8,208 bases of DNA from an uncultured Oscillospiraceae bacterium (GTDB taxonomy: Bacteria > Bacillota > Clostridia > Oscillospirales > Ruminococcaceae): NCBI GenBank assembly GCA_900552845.1, contig USBC01000076.1, positions 1 through 8,208 of the forward strand, read 5' to 3'. The translations under genes were made by a program, and so were the position numbers. The notes under the pieces are model-generated. The model saw only the letters and a list, made by a program, of their open reading frames with translations, was not told the DNA's origin and did no database searches. The number at the start of each line of letters is the position of its first letter. The stretch's first letter is position 1. Shown piece by piece: positions 1 through 4,933 of the stretch.

Positions 1-397
1 CGAGCGTCTCTCCCATGTGGGCGGAGAGCGCCGAGAGCTGTTCCTCGGAAAGCGGCACTGCCGAGGTCACGCGACCCTTGACGGTATTGTGCGCTTCCAG
101 CCAGCGCTGCTCAAAACGGGTTGCGCAGTCATAGTAGGCGGGAAGCCTGCCCCGCTGACACAGCAGGCGCAGGAAATTGACAAGATAGGGGTGTACCTGT
201 CCTGAAAGCGCCTTGCCGATGAGATGAAGTCGTTCCTCCAGTGGGATATCGGGGGTGGCGAGCAGGGCGAGGTAGCGCGGATTCAGCCGGAAGAGATCGC
301 CGAGCAGCTTTACCTGCTCCAGCAACTCATCGGTGAGCGCTTCATCCGCTGCTAACTCGTACAGCGCATCGCCGTAGGTCATGCCGGTCGCTGTCAT
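1..397 (-). CDS. atpH: ATP synthase F1 delta subunit (OSCP-like), C-terminus missing (partial)
   Basis: Delta subunit of F1Fo ATP synthase, part of the peripheral stalk that holds the alpha3beta3 head to subunit b at the cytoplasmic face. Reading the minus strand from 397 gives 132 codons without a stop, starting MTATGMTYGDALYELAADE. The N-terminal pattern (YGDALYELA, then NPRYLALLATPDIPLEERL, then HPYLVNFLRLLCQRGRL) is typical of the helical bundle that binds the alpha N-termini. The start is an ATG sharing an ATGA overlap with the atpF stop, and only a weak GGGTGA-like Shine-Dalgarno precedes it, so translation is probably coupled to atpF. The window edge removes the C-terminal domain; a complete family member is about 180 residues. 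Its place directly after atpF is the usual one. Identification rests on these motifs and on position. Confidence 0.9.
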   Translation of the reverse strand, partial: MTATGMTYGDALYELAADEALTDELLEQVKLLGDLFRLNPRYLALLATPDIPLEERLHLIGKALSGQVHPYLVNFLRLLCQRGRLPAYYDCATRFEQRWLEAHNTVKGRVTSAVPLSEEQLSALSAHMGETL

Positions 398-897
398 GCG
401 GATTCACCCATTTCTTTCATAAACTGATCAATGAGCGCCTGCTGATCGCCGGCGTTGATCTCCTTTTCCACGACCTTTTCCGCCAAAGCGACGACCATGC
501 CGGAGATGTTATCCTTGATCTCATTGACTGCCTTTTTCTTTTCACGGTCAATTTCGGCAAATGCCTTTTCCTTGATACCTGCCGCCTCTTGCTGTGCAGA
601 CTGCAATACCTGCACGGCACGGGCTTCGGCATTCTCAGATGCAGTCTTAACGAGTTGACCCGCCTCGACGCGAGCTTCCCGTATCAGGCGCTCGTATTCC
701 GCTTTTTCCTCATTGGCGGCGGTGCGGGCGGCTTCGGCTTCGCCGTAGATAGCGTTGACCTCGCTGCGGCGCTTGGCAATGATACCCTGCACGGGCTTAA
801 ACAGGAATTTCTTAAACAACGCCGCCTGAATGAGCAGGTTGGCGATCTGGGCAATGAATTCCCATGGAACGACACCGACAAGAGACAGATTATCCAT
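394..897 (-). CDS. atpF: ATP synthase Fo subunit b (peripheral stalk)
   Basis: Subunit b of the membrane Fo sector, 167 residues, which dimerises to form the peripheral stalk. One membrane helix lies near residues 9-30 (from VVPWEFIAQIANLLIQ), followed by the conserved LFKKFLFKPV and the I-x-x-R-R boundary. Residues about 40-140 are a long charged helix rich in Ala, Glu, Lys and Arg with almost no Pro or Gly, as expected for a right-handed coiled coil. The C-terminal part (VVALAEKVVEKEI to the end) matches the region that contacts delta; length is normal for the family. The ATG at 897 is preceded by GGGAGGAGG about 8 bases away, which fixes the start. It lies 26 bases after atpE, and its stop overlaps the atpH start by 4 bases. 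No truncation or frameshift is seen. Confidence 0.95.
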   Translation of the reverse strand: MDNLSLVGVVPWEFIAQIANLLIQAALFKKFLFKPVQGIIAKRRSEVNAIYGEAEAARTAANEEKAEYERLIREARVEAGQLVKTASENAEARAVQVLQSAQQEAAGIKEKAFAEIDREKKKAVNEIKDNISGMVVALAEKVVEKEINAGDQQALIDQFMKEMGESA

Positions 898-923
898 GGT
901 TTCGTTCCTCCTCCCTTGATGAA

Positions 924-1184
924 TTACAGAAGTCCGATGAAGATGCGGGGTACCACGAACATGAGCAGCAGACCGGTAACAAAGCCGTAAATACCGGTGG
1001 TCTCGGCAATAGCGCAGCCCAGCAGCATGGTGGAAGTGACCTCGCCCTTAGACTCAGGCTGACGGGCGATGGCTTCGCAGGATTTACCGACGGCGTAGCC
1101 CTCACCGATACCGGGTCCGATACCGGCGATAAGAGCGATACCGGCGCCAATGGCGCAGCCTGCCAGAATGATTGCTTTTTCCAT
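924..1184 (-). CDS. atpE: ATP synthase Fo subunit c, predicted Na+-type two-carboxylate rotor subunit
   Basis: Subunit c, 86 residues, the hairpin that oligomerises into the ion-translocating rotor ring. Helix 1 (about 5-37) is glycine-rich (GIGPGIGEGY); the polar loop is ARQPE (40-44); helix 2 (about 52-78) carries the essential carboxylate Glu61 in AETTGIY. Aligned by eye with the Ilyobacter tartaricus Na+ subunit, Glu28 sits at its Gln32, Ile59 at Val63, Glu61 at Glu65, Thr62 at Ser66, Thr63 at Thr67 and Tyr66 at Tyr70. Both Glu codons were checked in the nucleotide sequence (GAG at 1101-1103 and 1002-1004 read on the minus strand). The Glu/Glu plus Thr/Tyr set matches the two-carboxylate Na+ motif known from Fusobacterium nucleatum, so Na+ coupling is inferred. 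GGGAGG lies 8 bases before the ATG. Confidence 0.96.
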   Translation of the reverse strand: MEKAIILAGCAIGAGIALIAGIGPGIGEGYAVGKSCEAIARQPESKGEVTSTMLLGCAIAETTGIYGFVTGLLLMFVVPRIFIGLL

Positions 1185-1228
1185 AGTAATTTCCTCCCTA
1201 ATAAGGTTTTTTGGTTATGTAGAGCCGG

Positions 1229-1978
1229 TCAGTCCGCATCGGCGGCTGCCGCGATATACATCATGGTGAGCATGCAGAAGATGAACGCCTGCATGAAGCT
1301 GGAGAACCAATCAAAATAGAGCGAGAACACGGCGGGAATACCGACCGAAAGGAACGGGATCTGCGAAAGGAGATCACCCACGACGCCGGGCAGCAGACCG
1401 AACAGTGCATGGCTTGCAGTACCGAGTGCCGCATAGATGAGGGTGCTGATGACGGTACCCGAGACGATATTTCCAAAGTGACGAAACGCCATCGAGATGG
1501 GGGTCGCAATCTCGCTAATGATATTGAATGGGGTGAGCACCGCGATGGGCTGAGTGTAGCCCTTGAGATAACCGCCGACGCCGTTGGTTTTGATCTTGGT
1601 GGCGGTAATAAGCACGAACACCAGTACCGCCCAGCCCAATTCAGTGGAAAGATCCGCCGTGGGAGAGAACAAACCCAGCAGACCAGATAGGCTGGAGAGC
1701 AGTGACAGCGAGAAAATGGCGGCGATGAACGGCGCATAATGGGAAAAACGGACACCCATATTGTTATCGACAAAGCCTTGGGCAGTGTTGACTAAAAACT
1801 CTGCAATGGTTTGGCGGGTAGTGACGTTATCGACCCGCAAATCATGGGTGAGCCAAATACAGAACACCGTGAGCAGCAGCATAATGCCCCAGGTGACCAC
1901 CAAAGTGGCAGTGATGGGGATCCCACCAAAAATCGGCAATGTGGTAAAGATCGGAGAGCCGGTGATCTCAATATTCAT
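1229..1978 (-). CDS. atpB: ATP synthase Fo subunit a
   Basis: Subunit a, 249 residues, the multi-helix membrane stator that forms the ion half-channels against the c ring. The essential arginine is Arg166 in the conserved helix ATPISMAFRHFGN (158-170), equivalent to Arg210 of E. coli. The last helix has the usual FMQAFIF segment (Gln230, equivalent to Gln252 of E. coli). Several hydrophobic helices are evident, for example about 23-43, 82-104, 113-127, 169-188 and 224-246. The ATG overlaps the atpI stop as ATGA, and AAAGGAGG lies inside the end of atpI about 10 bases before it, so coupled translation is likely. atpE follows after 44 bases. Length and motifs are complete. Whether subunit a itself is adapted for Na+ cannot be judged from sequence by eye. 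Confidence 0.96.
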   Translation of the reverse strand: MNIEITGSPIFTTLPIFGGIPITATLVVTWGIMLLLTVFCIWLTHDLRVDNVTTRQTIAEFLVNTAQGFVDNNMGVRFSHYAPFIAAIFSLSLLSSLSGLLGLFSPTADLSTELGWAVLVFVLITATKIKTNGVGGYLKGYTQPIAVLTPFNIISEIATPISMAFRHFGNIVSGTVISTLIYAALGTASHALFGLLPGVVGDLLSQIPFLSVGIPAVFSLYFDWFSSFMQAFIFCMLTMMYIAAAADAD

Positions 1979-2379
1979 GCTGCGGGCGCCTCCTTTGGCT
2001 GCGGTTTATAGAAGCCCAAGAGCTGCATGACCGAGATGGTAATGCGGGGGAAGAATAATGCCAATGCTGTAGCGACGCCATTGAGCGCGGCGAGCCGGAA
2101 GCCCAACACCGCAATGACGCAGGTGAGGAGCATTCGCAGCGAGTAGGAAAGCTGGGCAATCCTTTTTGCCTTTTCGGCGTCTGCCGCCGCTCGCTGCATG
2201 GTAAAGCCCAGCAGCACGAAATTAAAGACTGCAAAGCCTGCGCCGATTGCTGTACCCAGCCAAACAGTACTGTCCAGCCGACCCAACACCGCAAAGACCG
2301 TGATCTGCACTGCGGCGCACGCAGCCGTACCGACAGCGATGTGCTGTACTTCCTTCATGACTGATTTTTGAAGCTTCAT
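1975..2379 (-). CDS. atpI: ATP synthase subunit I-like membrane protein
   Basis: Small membrane protein of 134 residues in the position of AtpI, just before atpB. Four hydrophobic segments are visible, roughly residues 12-33, 39-61, 79-97 and 101-124, with a charged loop (RAAADAEKAKR) between the second and third. Family knowledge: AtpI helps c-ring assembly in some bacteria and, with AtpZ, is linked to Mg2+ or Ca2+ supply for the synthase. The start was chosen at MKLQKS (2379) because AAAGGAGGG lies 9 bases upstream; a frame-compatible ATG at 2409 would put that ribosome site inside the gene. The stop overlaps the atpB start by 4 bases. Assignment relies mainly on position and topology, since the family is poorly conserved. 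Confidence 0.8.
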   Translation of the reverse strand: MKLQKSVMKEVQHIAVGTAACAAVQITVFAVLGRLDSTVWLGTAIGAGFAVFNFVLLGFTMQRAAADAEKAKRIAQLSYSLRMLLTCVIAVLGFRLAALNGVATALALFFPRITISVMQLLGFYKPQPKEAPAA

Positions 2380-2388
2380 TTTTCTGCA

Positions 2389-2397
2389 CCCTCCTTT
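2389..2397 (-). promoter_or_regulatory. Ribosome binding site of atpI
   Basis: On the minus strand this reads AAAGGAGGG, followed by 9 bases and the ATG at 2379. It is a near-perfect Shine-Dalgarno sequence and decides the atpI start in favour of 2379 over the ATG at 2409. Confidence 0.85.
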
Positions 2398-2437
2398 TTT
2401 CGTTTGCAAAGAGGCTTATCCCCTTTTGCGGCAAGCT

Positions 2438-2692
2438 CTATTCGTGGTTGTTAAAGGCAATGGGCTTATCGCCCTTTCCTTCTTTTTCACTGTTCTTTTT
2501 GCAGTAACGAAGGAACGAGGCTGCGCTGCATGCCGAGGCGGCAAGCCCGATGAGAATGGCAGCGACCATGACCCATGTACCCCACCCCCATTTGCTTTGC
2601 GCAAGATGCCCGAGAAACAAACAGAGCAGCGGTGGAGTAACCAGAGAAACGCCCAGCTGGGTAAGCCACAGAAGCTTTTGGAGCTGCTTCAT
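2438..2692 (-). CDS. atpZ: AtpZ/AtpI-family small membrane protein, first gene of the ATP synthase operon
   Basis: An 84-residue protein with two hydrophobic helices, about residues 8-31 (LTQLGVSLVTPPLLCLFLGHLA) and 37-58 (GTWVMVAAILIGLAASACSAA), then a basic and acidic hydrophilic tail. The LGVSLVTPPLL, FLGH and W-x-x-x-x-x-I-L-I-G-L-A-A pattern fits the AtpZ (ATPase gene 1) family, which in alkaliphilic Bacillus has been tied with AtpI to divalent cation uptake serving the synthase. GGGAGGG lies 5 bases before the ATG. Fifty-eight bases separate it from atpI. It is the most upstream gene of the operon seen here, so the operon promoter should lie to the right, in 2693-2996. The function is inferred from family and context and has no catalytic motif to confirm it. 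Confidence 0.75.
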   Translation of the reverse strand: MKQLQKLLWLTQLGVSLVTPPLLCLFLGHLAQSKWGWGTWVMVAAILIGLAASACSAASFLRYCKKNSEKEGKGDKPIAFNNHE

Positions 2693-2787
2693 TTTGTCCC
2701 TCCCGGTCCCAAAAATGCCGTATTCTTGACGAATTCTTTATACTTCTTTTCGATGGTAATATAGCGTATCGTGCATAAAATACCCCG

Positions 2788-2855
2788 GGGGCGAAGCGGC
2801 TCCGGCGGTTATTTACCGCTTCCTCTGCAATAAGCGGTAACCGCCGGAGCGCCCC
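2788..2855. repeat. Long bulged inverted repeat (hairpin), GC-rich
   Basis: Left arm GCTCCGGCGG (2799-2808) pairs with CCGCCGGAGC (2841-2850). After a 4-base bulge (TTAT), TTACCGCTT (2813-2821) pairs with AAGCGGTAA (2832-2840), leaving a loop of about 10 bases. An outer GGGGC (2788-2792) can pair with GCCCC (2851-2855) across a one-sided internal loop. All 19 inner base pairs are Watson-Crick. No T-run follows on either strand, so it is not a standard terminator. It could be a dispersed palindromic repeat, or a leader structure if atp transcripts start to its right. Confidence 0.75.
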
Positions 2856-2977
2856 TAATTCAAGGAGATTACGGGGAAAATCCATGTCCGATAGGTCAGC
2901 AGGCAGGCAACTCCATCGGCATAGAGAACCTAACCGGCTATCGCTATTATAACGACCACGCCTTTGAAAAGGAATAA
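2834..2977 (+). pseudogene. Possible C-terminal remnant of an unidentified gene
   Basis: A reading frame closed on its left by TAA (2831-2833, inside the hairpin) runs to TAA at 2975-2977. It reads AVTAGAPLIQGDYG, then ENPCPIGQQAGNSIGIENLT, then GYRYYNDHAFEKE. The composition is protein-like, but there is no ATG, GTG or TTG start with a ribosome site. I do not recognise the family. It may be the stranded end of a gene cut by a rearrangement at the hairpin, or only a chance open stretch of 48 codons. Confidence 0.25.
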
Positions 2978-2996
2978 TCAAAGCTGTTGCATTATC

Positions 2997-3025
2997 TTGC
3001 AATTTTCTTGTGGTTATGCTACAAT
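2997..3025 (+). promoter_or_regulatory. Sigma-A-type extended -10 promoter of the luxR-type gene, with overlapping dyad
   Basis: TTGCAA (2997-3002, 4 of 6 to consensus), a spacer of exactly 17 bases, and TACAAT (3020-3025, 5 of 6) preceded by TGC form an extended -10 promoter. Transcription should begin near 3032, giving a leader of about 50 bases. The dyad TTGCA-N6-TGCAA (2987-3002) covers the -35 box and is a candidate operator, possibly for autoregulation. Confidence 0.7.
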
Positions 3026-3063
3026 CTCCGCAGCTTTCTACCTAATAATGCGTAGAAATACAG

Positions 3064-3070
3064 AAAGGAG
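3064..3070 (+). promoter_or_regulatory. Ribosome binding site of the luxR-type gene
   Basis: AAAGGAG followed by 10 bases and the ATG at 3081. It decides this start; upstream in-frame ATGs at 2964 and 3048 lack a comparable site, and 2964 lies before the promoter itself. Confidence 0.75.
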
Positions 3071-3080
3071 TCCCCTACCG

Positions 3081-3851
3081 ATGCGTTCCTCATTGTTCGA
3101 CTATGAATGGCAGTTCCTTACTCAGATGATCACTCGTATTCACTATGCCCCAACCTATGAGGAACTATGCCGTCTGCTGTTGGAGGATCAACTTCCTGCA
3201 TTGATCCCATTTGATCGCGCAGTGGTTTTTCAGACCGGGCGACAGAATGGACAGGGAACGGTAAGTACACCGTACACTGTCGGTATGCCAAACGATCTGA
3301 AATCAAATCCTTTTTTGAACCGTGATGTTATACCTCGTTGGTCACAGTTCATCATGACGCCGCACAGCACTGTTTTTTTACAGTCGGAGTTGATTGCCGC
3401 TGAGGACTGGATCCACTCTGATATTTACCGGAATATATGGGAGCCGTGCGGGCTTTATTGGGCATTGGGGGTAACGATCCAATACCGCGACTGTCCTCTG
3501 GCACTACTGGCGTTGTTTCGGGATAAGGATAAAAATGATTTTACACAAAAGGAATTTCACATTTTACACACATTGAAAGATGCCTTGGAACGTAAATTCT
3601 ATGATTTGCTTACCCGTCCGTCAAACGGCTTTTCCCCGTCACGGCTGCAAAAGGCTGCTGCAGAATTCCGTCTGACAAAGCGAGAAACCGAAATTGCGGA
3701 GTTGATTTGCCGCAATTTATCCACCGAGGAGATTTGTGATCAGCTTTACTTAGCGCCCGCTACCTTAAGTAAGCATTTGTCTAATATATATGCAAAGACA
3801 AAGGTATCCGGGAGGGTGTCGCTCACAGCTCTTTTAATAAATAAAGATTAA
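3081..3851 (+). CDS. LuxR-family transcriptional regulator with GAF-like N-terminal region
   Basis: A 256-residue DNA-binding regulator. The C-terminal LuxR helix-turn-helix spans about 197-252: LTKRETEIAELICRNLSTEE, then ICDQLYL, then APATLSKHLSNIYAK as recognition helix and TKVSGR at the end, matching the family pattern LTxRExE...TVKxHLxNIxxKL. The N-terminal 175 residues are not a receiver (no phospho-acceptor pattern) and lack the acyl-homoserine-lactone binding signature. The stretch IYRNIWEPCGLYWALGVTIQ (115-134) followed by LALLALFRDKD and FTQKEFHILHTLKDALE resembles the GAF-like sensory halves of many LuxR-type regulators, with an unknown ligand. It has its own promoter and terminator, so it is monocistronic. 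It sits between the atp operon and dapA; its targets cannot be told from the window. Start chosen from AAAGGAG at 3064-3070. Confidence 0.85.
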   Translation: MRSSLFDYEWQFLTQMITRIHYAPTYEELCRLLLEDQLPALIPFDRAVVFQTGRQNGQGTVSTPYTVGMPNDLKSNPFLNRDVIPRWSQFIMTPHSTVFLQSELIAAEDWIHSDIYRNIWEPCGLYWALGVTIQYRDCPLALLALFRDKDKNDFTQKEFHILHTLKDALERKFYDLLTRPSNGFSPSRLQKAAAEFRLTKRETEIAELICRNLSTEEICDQLYLAPATLSKHLSNIYAKTKVSGRVSLTALLINKD

Positions 3852-3858
3852 ATAAAAT

Positions 3859-3910
3859 GGAGCACATTGCCGCCAGCATCGAAACTGAGCTGCGGATATG
3901 TGCTCCTTTT
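3859..3910 (+). terminator. Rho-independent terminator after the luxR-type gene
   Basis: GGAGCACAT (3859-3867) pairs with ATGTGCTCC (3898-3906), immediately followed by TTTT (3907-3910). Inside, CCG and CAGC (3870-3877, one bulged C) pair with GCTG and CGG (3889-3895). It begins 7 bases after the stop. The T-run is short, so some read-through into dapA is possible. Confidence 0.7.
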
Positions 3911-3968
3911 GATATACTGTTACCGTACCCTTTCGCATATAAATATCGGTGAAGGGAGGAATTGTTTC

Positions 3969-4862
3969 ATGAAACAGATATTATTCAACGGTGCGGCAAC
4001 CGCATTGATTACGCCCATGCGCCCAGATGCTTCCGTTGACCTGCAAACTCTTGCTGGGCTTACGGAATGGCAAATTCAAAGCGGCGTGTCGGCACTGATC
4101 CCCTGCGGTACTACAGGAGAAGCCGCTACGCTTTCTCTCGATGAACATTATGCTGTAATAAAAACTGTAGTAGAAACAGCAGGCGGTCGAGTTCCGATCA
4201 TTGCCGGCGCCGGCTCCAACGATACAGCCCATGCGGAGGCGCTTTGTGATTCTGCAAAGCGTGCTGGCGCTGACGGACTGCTGTTAGTGACTCCTTACTA
4301 CAATAAATGCACGCAAAAAGGGTTACAGCAGCATTTTTTGCGACTGTCAAAATGCGATTTACCAATCATTCTGTATAACATTCCGTCACGAACAGGTGTT
4401 ACCATAGATATGGAAAGTCGCAGGATACTGGCAGAGATGGACCAAATAGTCGGGCTAAAGGAAGCAGGCACCGATTTTTCACTCATTAATCAGCACATTC
4501 TGGATTTAGGTGATTCCCTTCCTCTGTATTCCGGTAATGATGATCTTACCCTTCCGTTAATGTCAATGGGCGCTATCGGCTGTATTTCAGTCATTGCCAA
4601 TGTCCTGCCGCACAGCACAGCTTCATTGTGCCATGCTATGCTGCAAAATAATATTTCAGTTGCATGTCAGCTGCACTATACTTTATTGCCGCTGATGAAG
4701 GCGTTATTTTGTGAGGTCAATCCCATTCCGGTTAAAGCGGTGATGTCATTTGCGGGTTACCCCTGCGGTGAATGCCGAATGCCGCTTTCTAAAATCGAGC
4801 CGGAGCACCTCGCATTACTGCAAAAACAATTTCTCATGGCAAAAGAAGTCGGGCTTTGCTGA
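3969..4862 (+). CDS. dapA: 4-hydroxy-tetrahydrodipicolinate synthase
   Basis: Cytoplasmic class I aldolase of 297 residues that condenses pyruvate with aspartate semialdehyde, the first committed step to diaminopimelate and lysine. It is a TIM barrel with the full active site: GTTGE (47-51, Thr48 and Thr49), YYNK (Tyr110, Tyr111), Tyr136 and Arg141 in YNIPSRTG, and the Schiff-base Lys164 in GLKEAGTD. By eye these align with Thr44, Thr45, Tyr107, Tyr133, Arg138 and Lys161 of E. coli DapA. SGNDD (188-192) and NPIPVKAV (251-258) are also family-typical. Arg141 favours true DapA over N-acetylneuraminate lyase, though paralogues occur. The start at 3969 has AAGGGAGGA 8 bases upstream; an earlier in-frame ATG at 3867 lies inside the preceding terminator. 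No other lysine pathway gene is adjacent. TATAAA (3938-3943) could be its -10, but no good -35 is seen. Confidence 0.92.
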   Translation: MKQILFNGAATALITPMRPDASVDLQTLAGLTEWQIQSGVSALIPCGTTGEAATLSLDEHYAVIKTVVETAGGRVPIIAGAGSNDTAHAEALCDSAKRAGADGLLLVTPYYNKCTQKGLQQHFLRLSKCDLPIILYNIPSRTGVTIDMESRRILAEMDQIVGLKEAGTDFSLINQHILDLGDSLPLYSGNDDLTLPLMSMGAIGCISVIANVLPHSTASLCHAMLQNNISVACQLHYTLLPLMKALFCEVNPIPVKAVMSFAGYPCGECRMPLSKIEPEHLALLQKQFLMAKEVGLC

Positions 4863-4869
4863 AATCCGC

Positions 4870-4899
4870 TTGCCTTTCGTGGGGCGTTTGTTTTATAAT
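4870..4899 (+). promoter_or_regulatory. Promoter of fbp, -10 box in the loop of a nested dyad
   Basis: TTGCCT (4870-4875, 4 of 6), an 18-base spacer and a perfect TATAAT (4894-4899). Transcription would begin near 4906, about 28 bases before the TTG start. Confidence 0.65.
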
Positions 4900-4922
4900 A
4901 AAATAAACAAATATTCCCCACG
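4878..4922. repeat. Nested inverted repeat centred on the fbp -10 box
   Basis: CGTGGGG (4878-4884) pairs with CCCCACG (4916-4922), and TTTGTTT (4887-4893) with AAACAAA (4905-4911); the loop (4894-4904) is the -10 region. Both arm pairs are perfect. As DNA it could be an operator. In RNA it can form only on transcripts reading through from dapA, where its right foot ends at the first base of the fbp Shine-Dalgarno. Confidence 0.6.
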
Positions 4923-4926
4923 GAGG
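4922..4926 (+). promoter_or_regulatory. Ribosome binding site of fbp
   Basis: GGAGG followed by 7 bases and TTG at 4934. The spacing is ideal and supports the non-ATG start. Confidence 0.75.
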
Positions 4927-4933
4927 CGATCTC

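Larger units (their letters stand above)
2693..2996. other. Divergent intergenic region between the ATP synthase operon and luxR-type gene
   Basis: This stretch separates two divergent transcription units and holds no intact gene that I can support. It contains a GC-rich hairpin (2788-2855), a protein-like reading frame without a start (2834-2977), and somewhere the promoter of the atp operon. On the minus strand, TATAAT (near 2945-2950) and TATAAA (near 2736-2741) are possible -10 elements, but neither has a convincing -35 at 16-18 bases, so the atp promoter is left unplaced. Confidence 0.6.

Noticed and set aside
589..1319. Plus-strand open frames at 589-990 and 864-1319
   Set aside because: They lie antisense to atpF, atpE and atpB, which have clear family motifs and ribosome sites; the plus-strand products show no family pattern.
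1261..1773. Minus-strand 170-codon frame inside atpB
   Set aside because: Out-of-frame shadow of atpB, rich in Arg, Ser and Pro, with no motif of its own.
2380..2409. Longer atpI starting at the ATG at 2409
   Set aside because: AAAGGAGGG at 2389-2397 would then be inside the gene; the start at 2379 has ideal spacing.
2788..2855. Intergenic hairpin as a Rho-independent terminator
   Set aside because: No T-run follows on either strand, and both flanking genes point away from it.
2885..2950. Short plus-strand peptide frame starting at ATG 2884
   Set aside because: About 22 codons, the AAGGAG is too far upstream, and there is no recognisable peptide feature.
2487..3002. Minus-strand 171-codon frame covering the intergenic region and atpZ
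   Set aside because: It overlaps atpZ out of frame, runs through the hairpin and has no ribosome site at its start. The right part of the frame is open by chance or reflects the antisense of the possible remnant.
2964..3080. Longer LuxR-type protein starting at 2964 or 3048
   Set aside because: The promoter at 2997-3025 lies after 2964, neither start has a ribosome site, and AAAGGAG points to 3081.
3867..3968. Longer DapA starting at 3867
   Set aside because: The extension would be encoded by the terminator hairpin, and DapA proteins begin close to MKQILFNGAATALITP.
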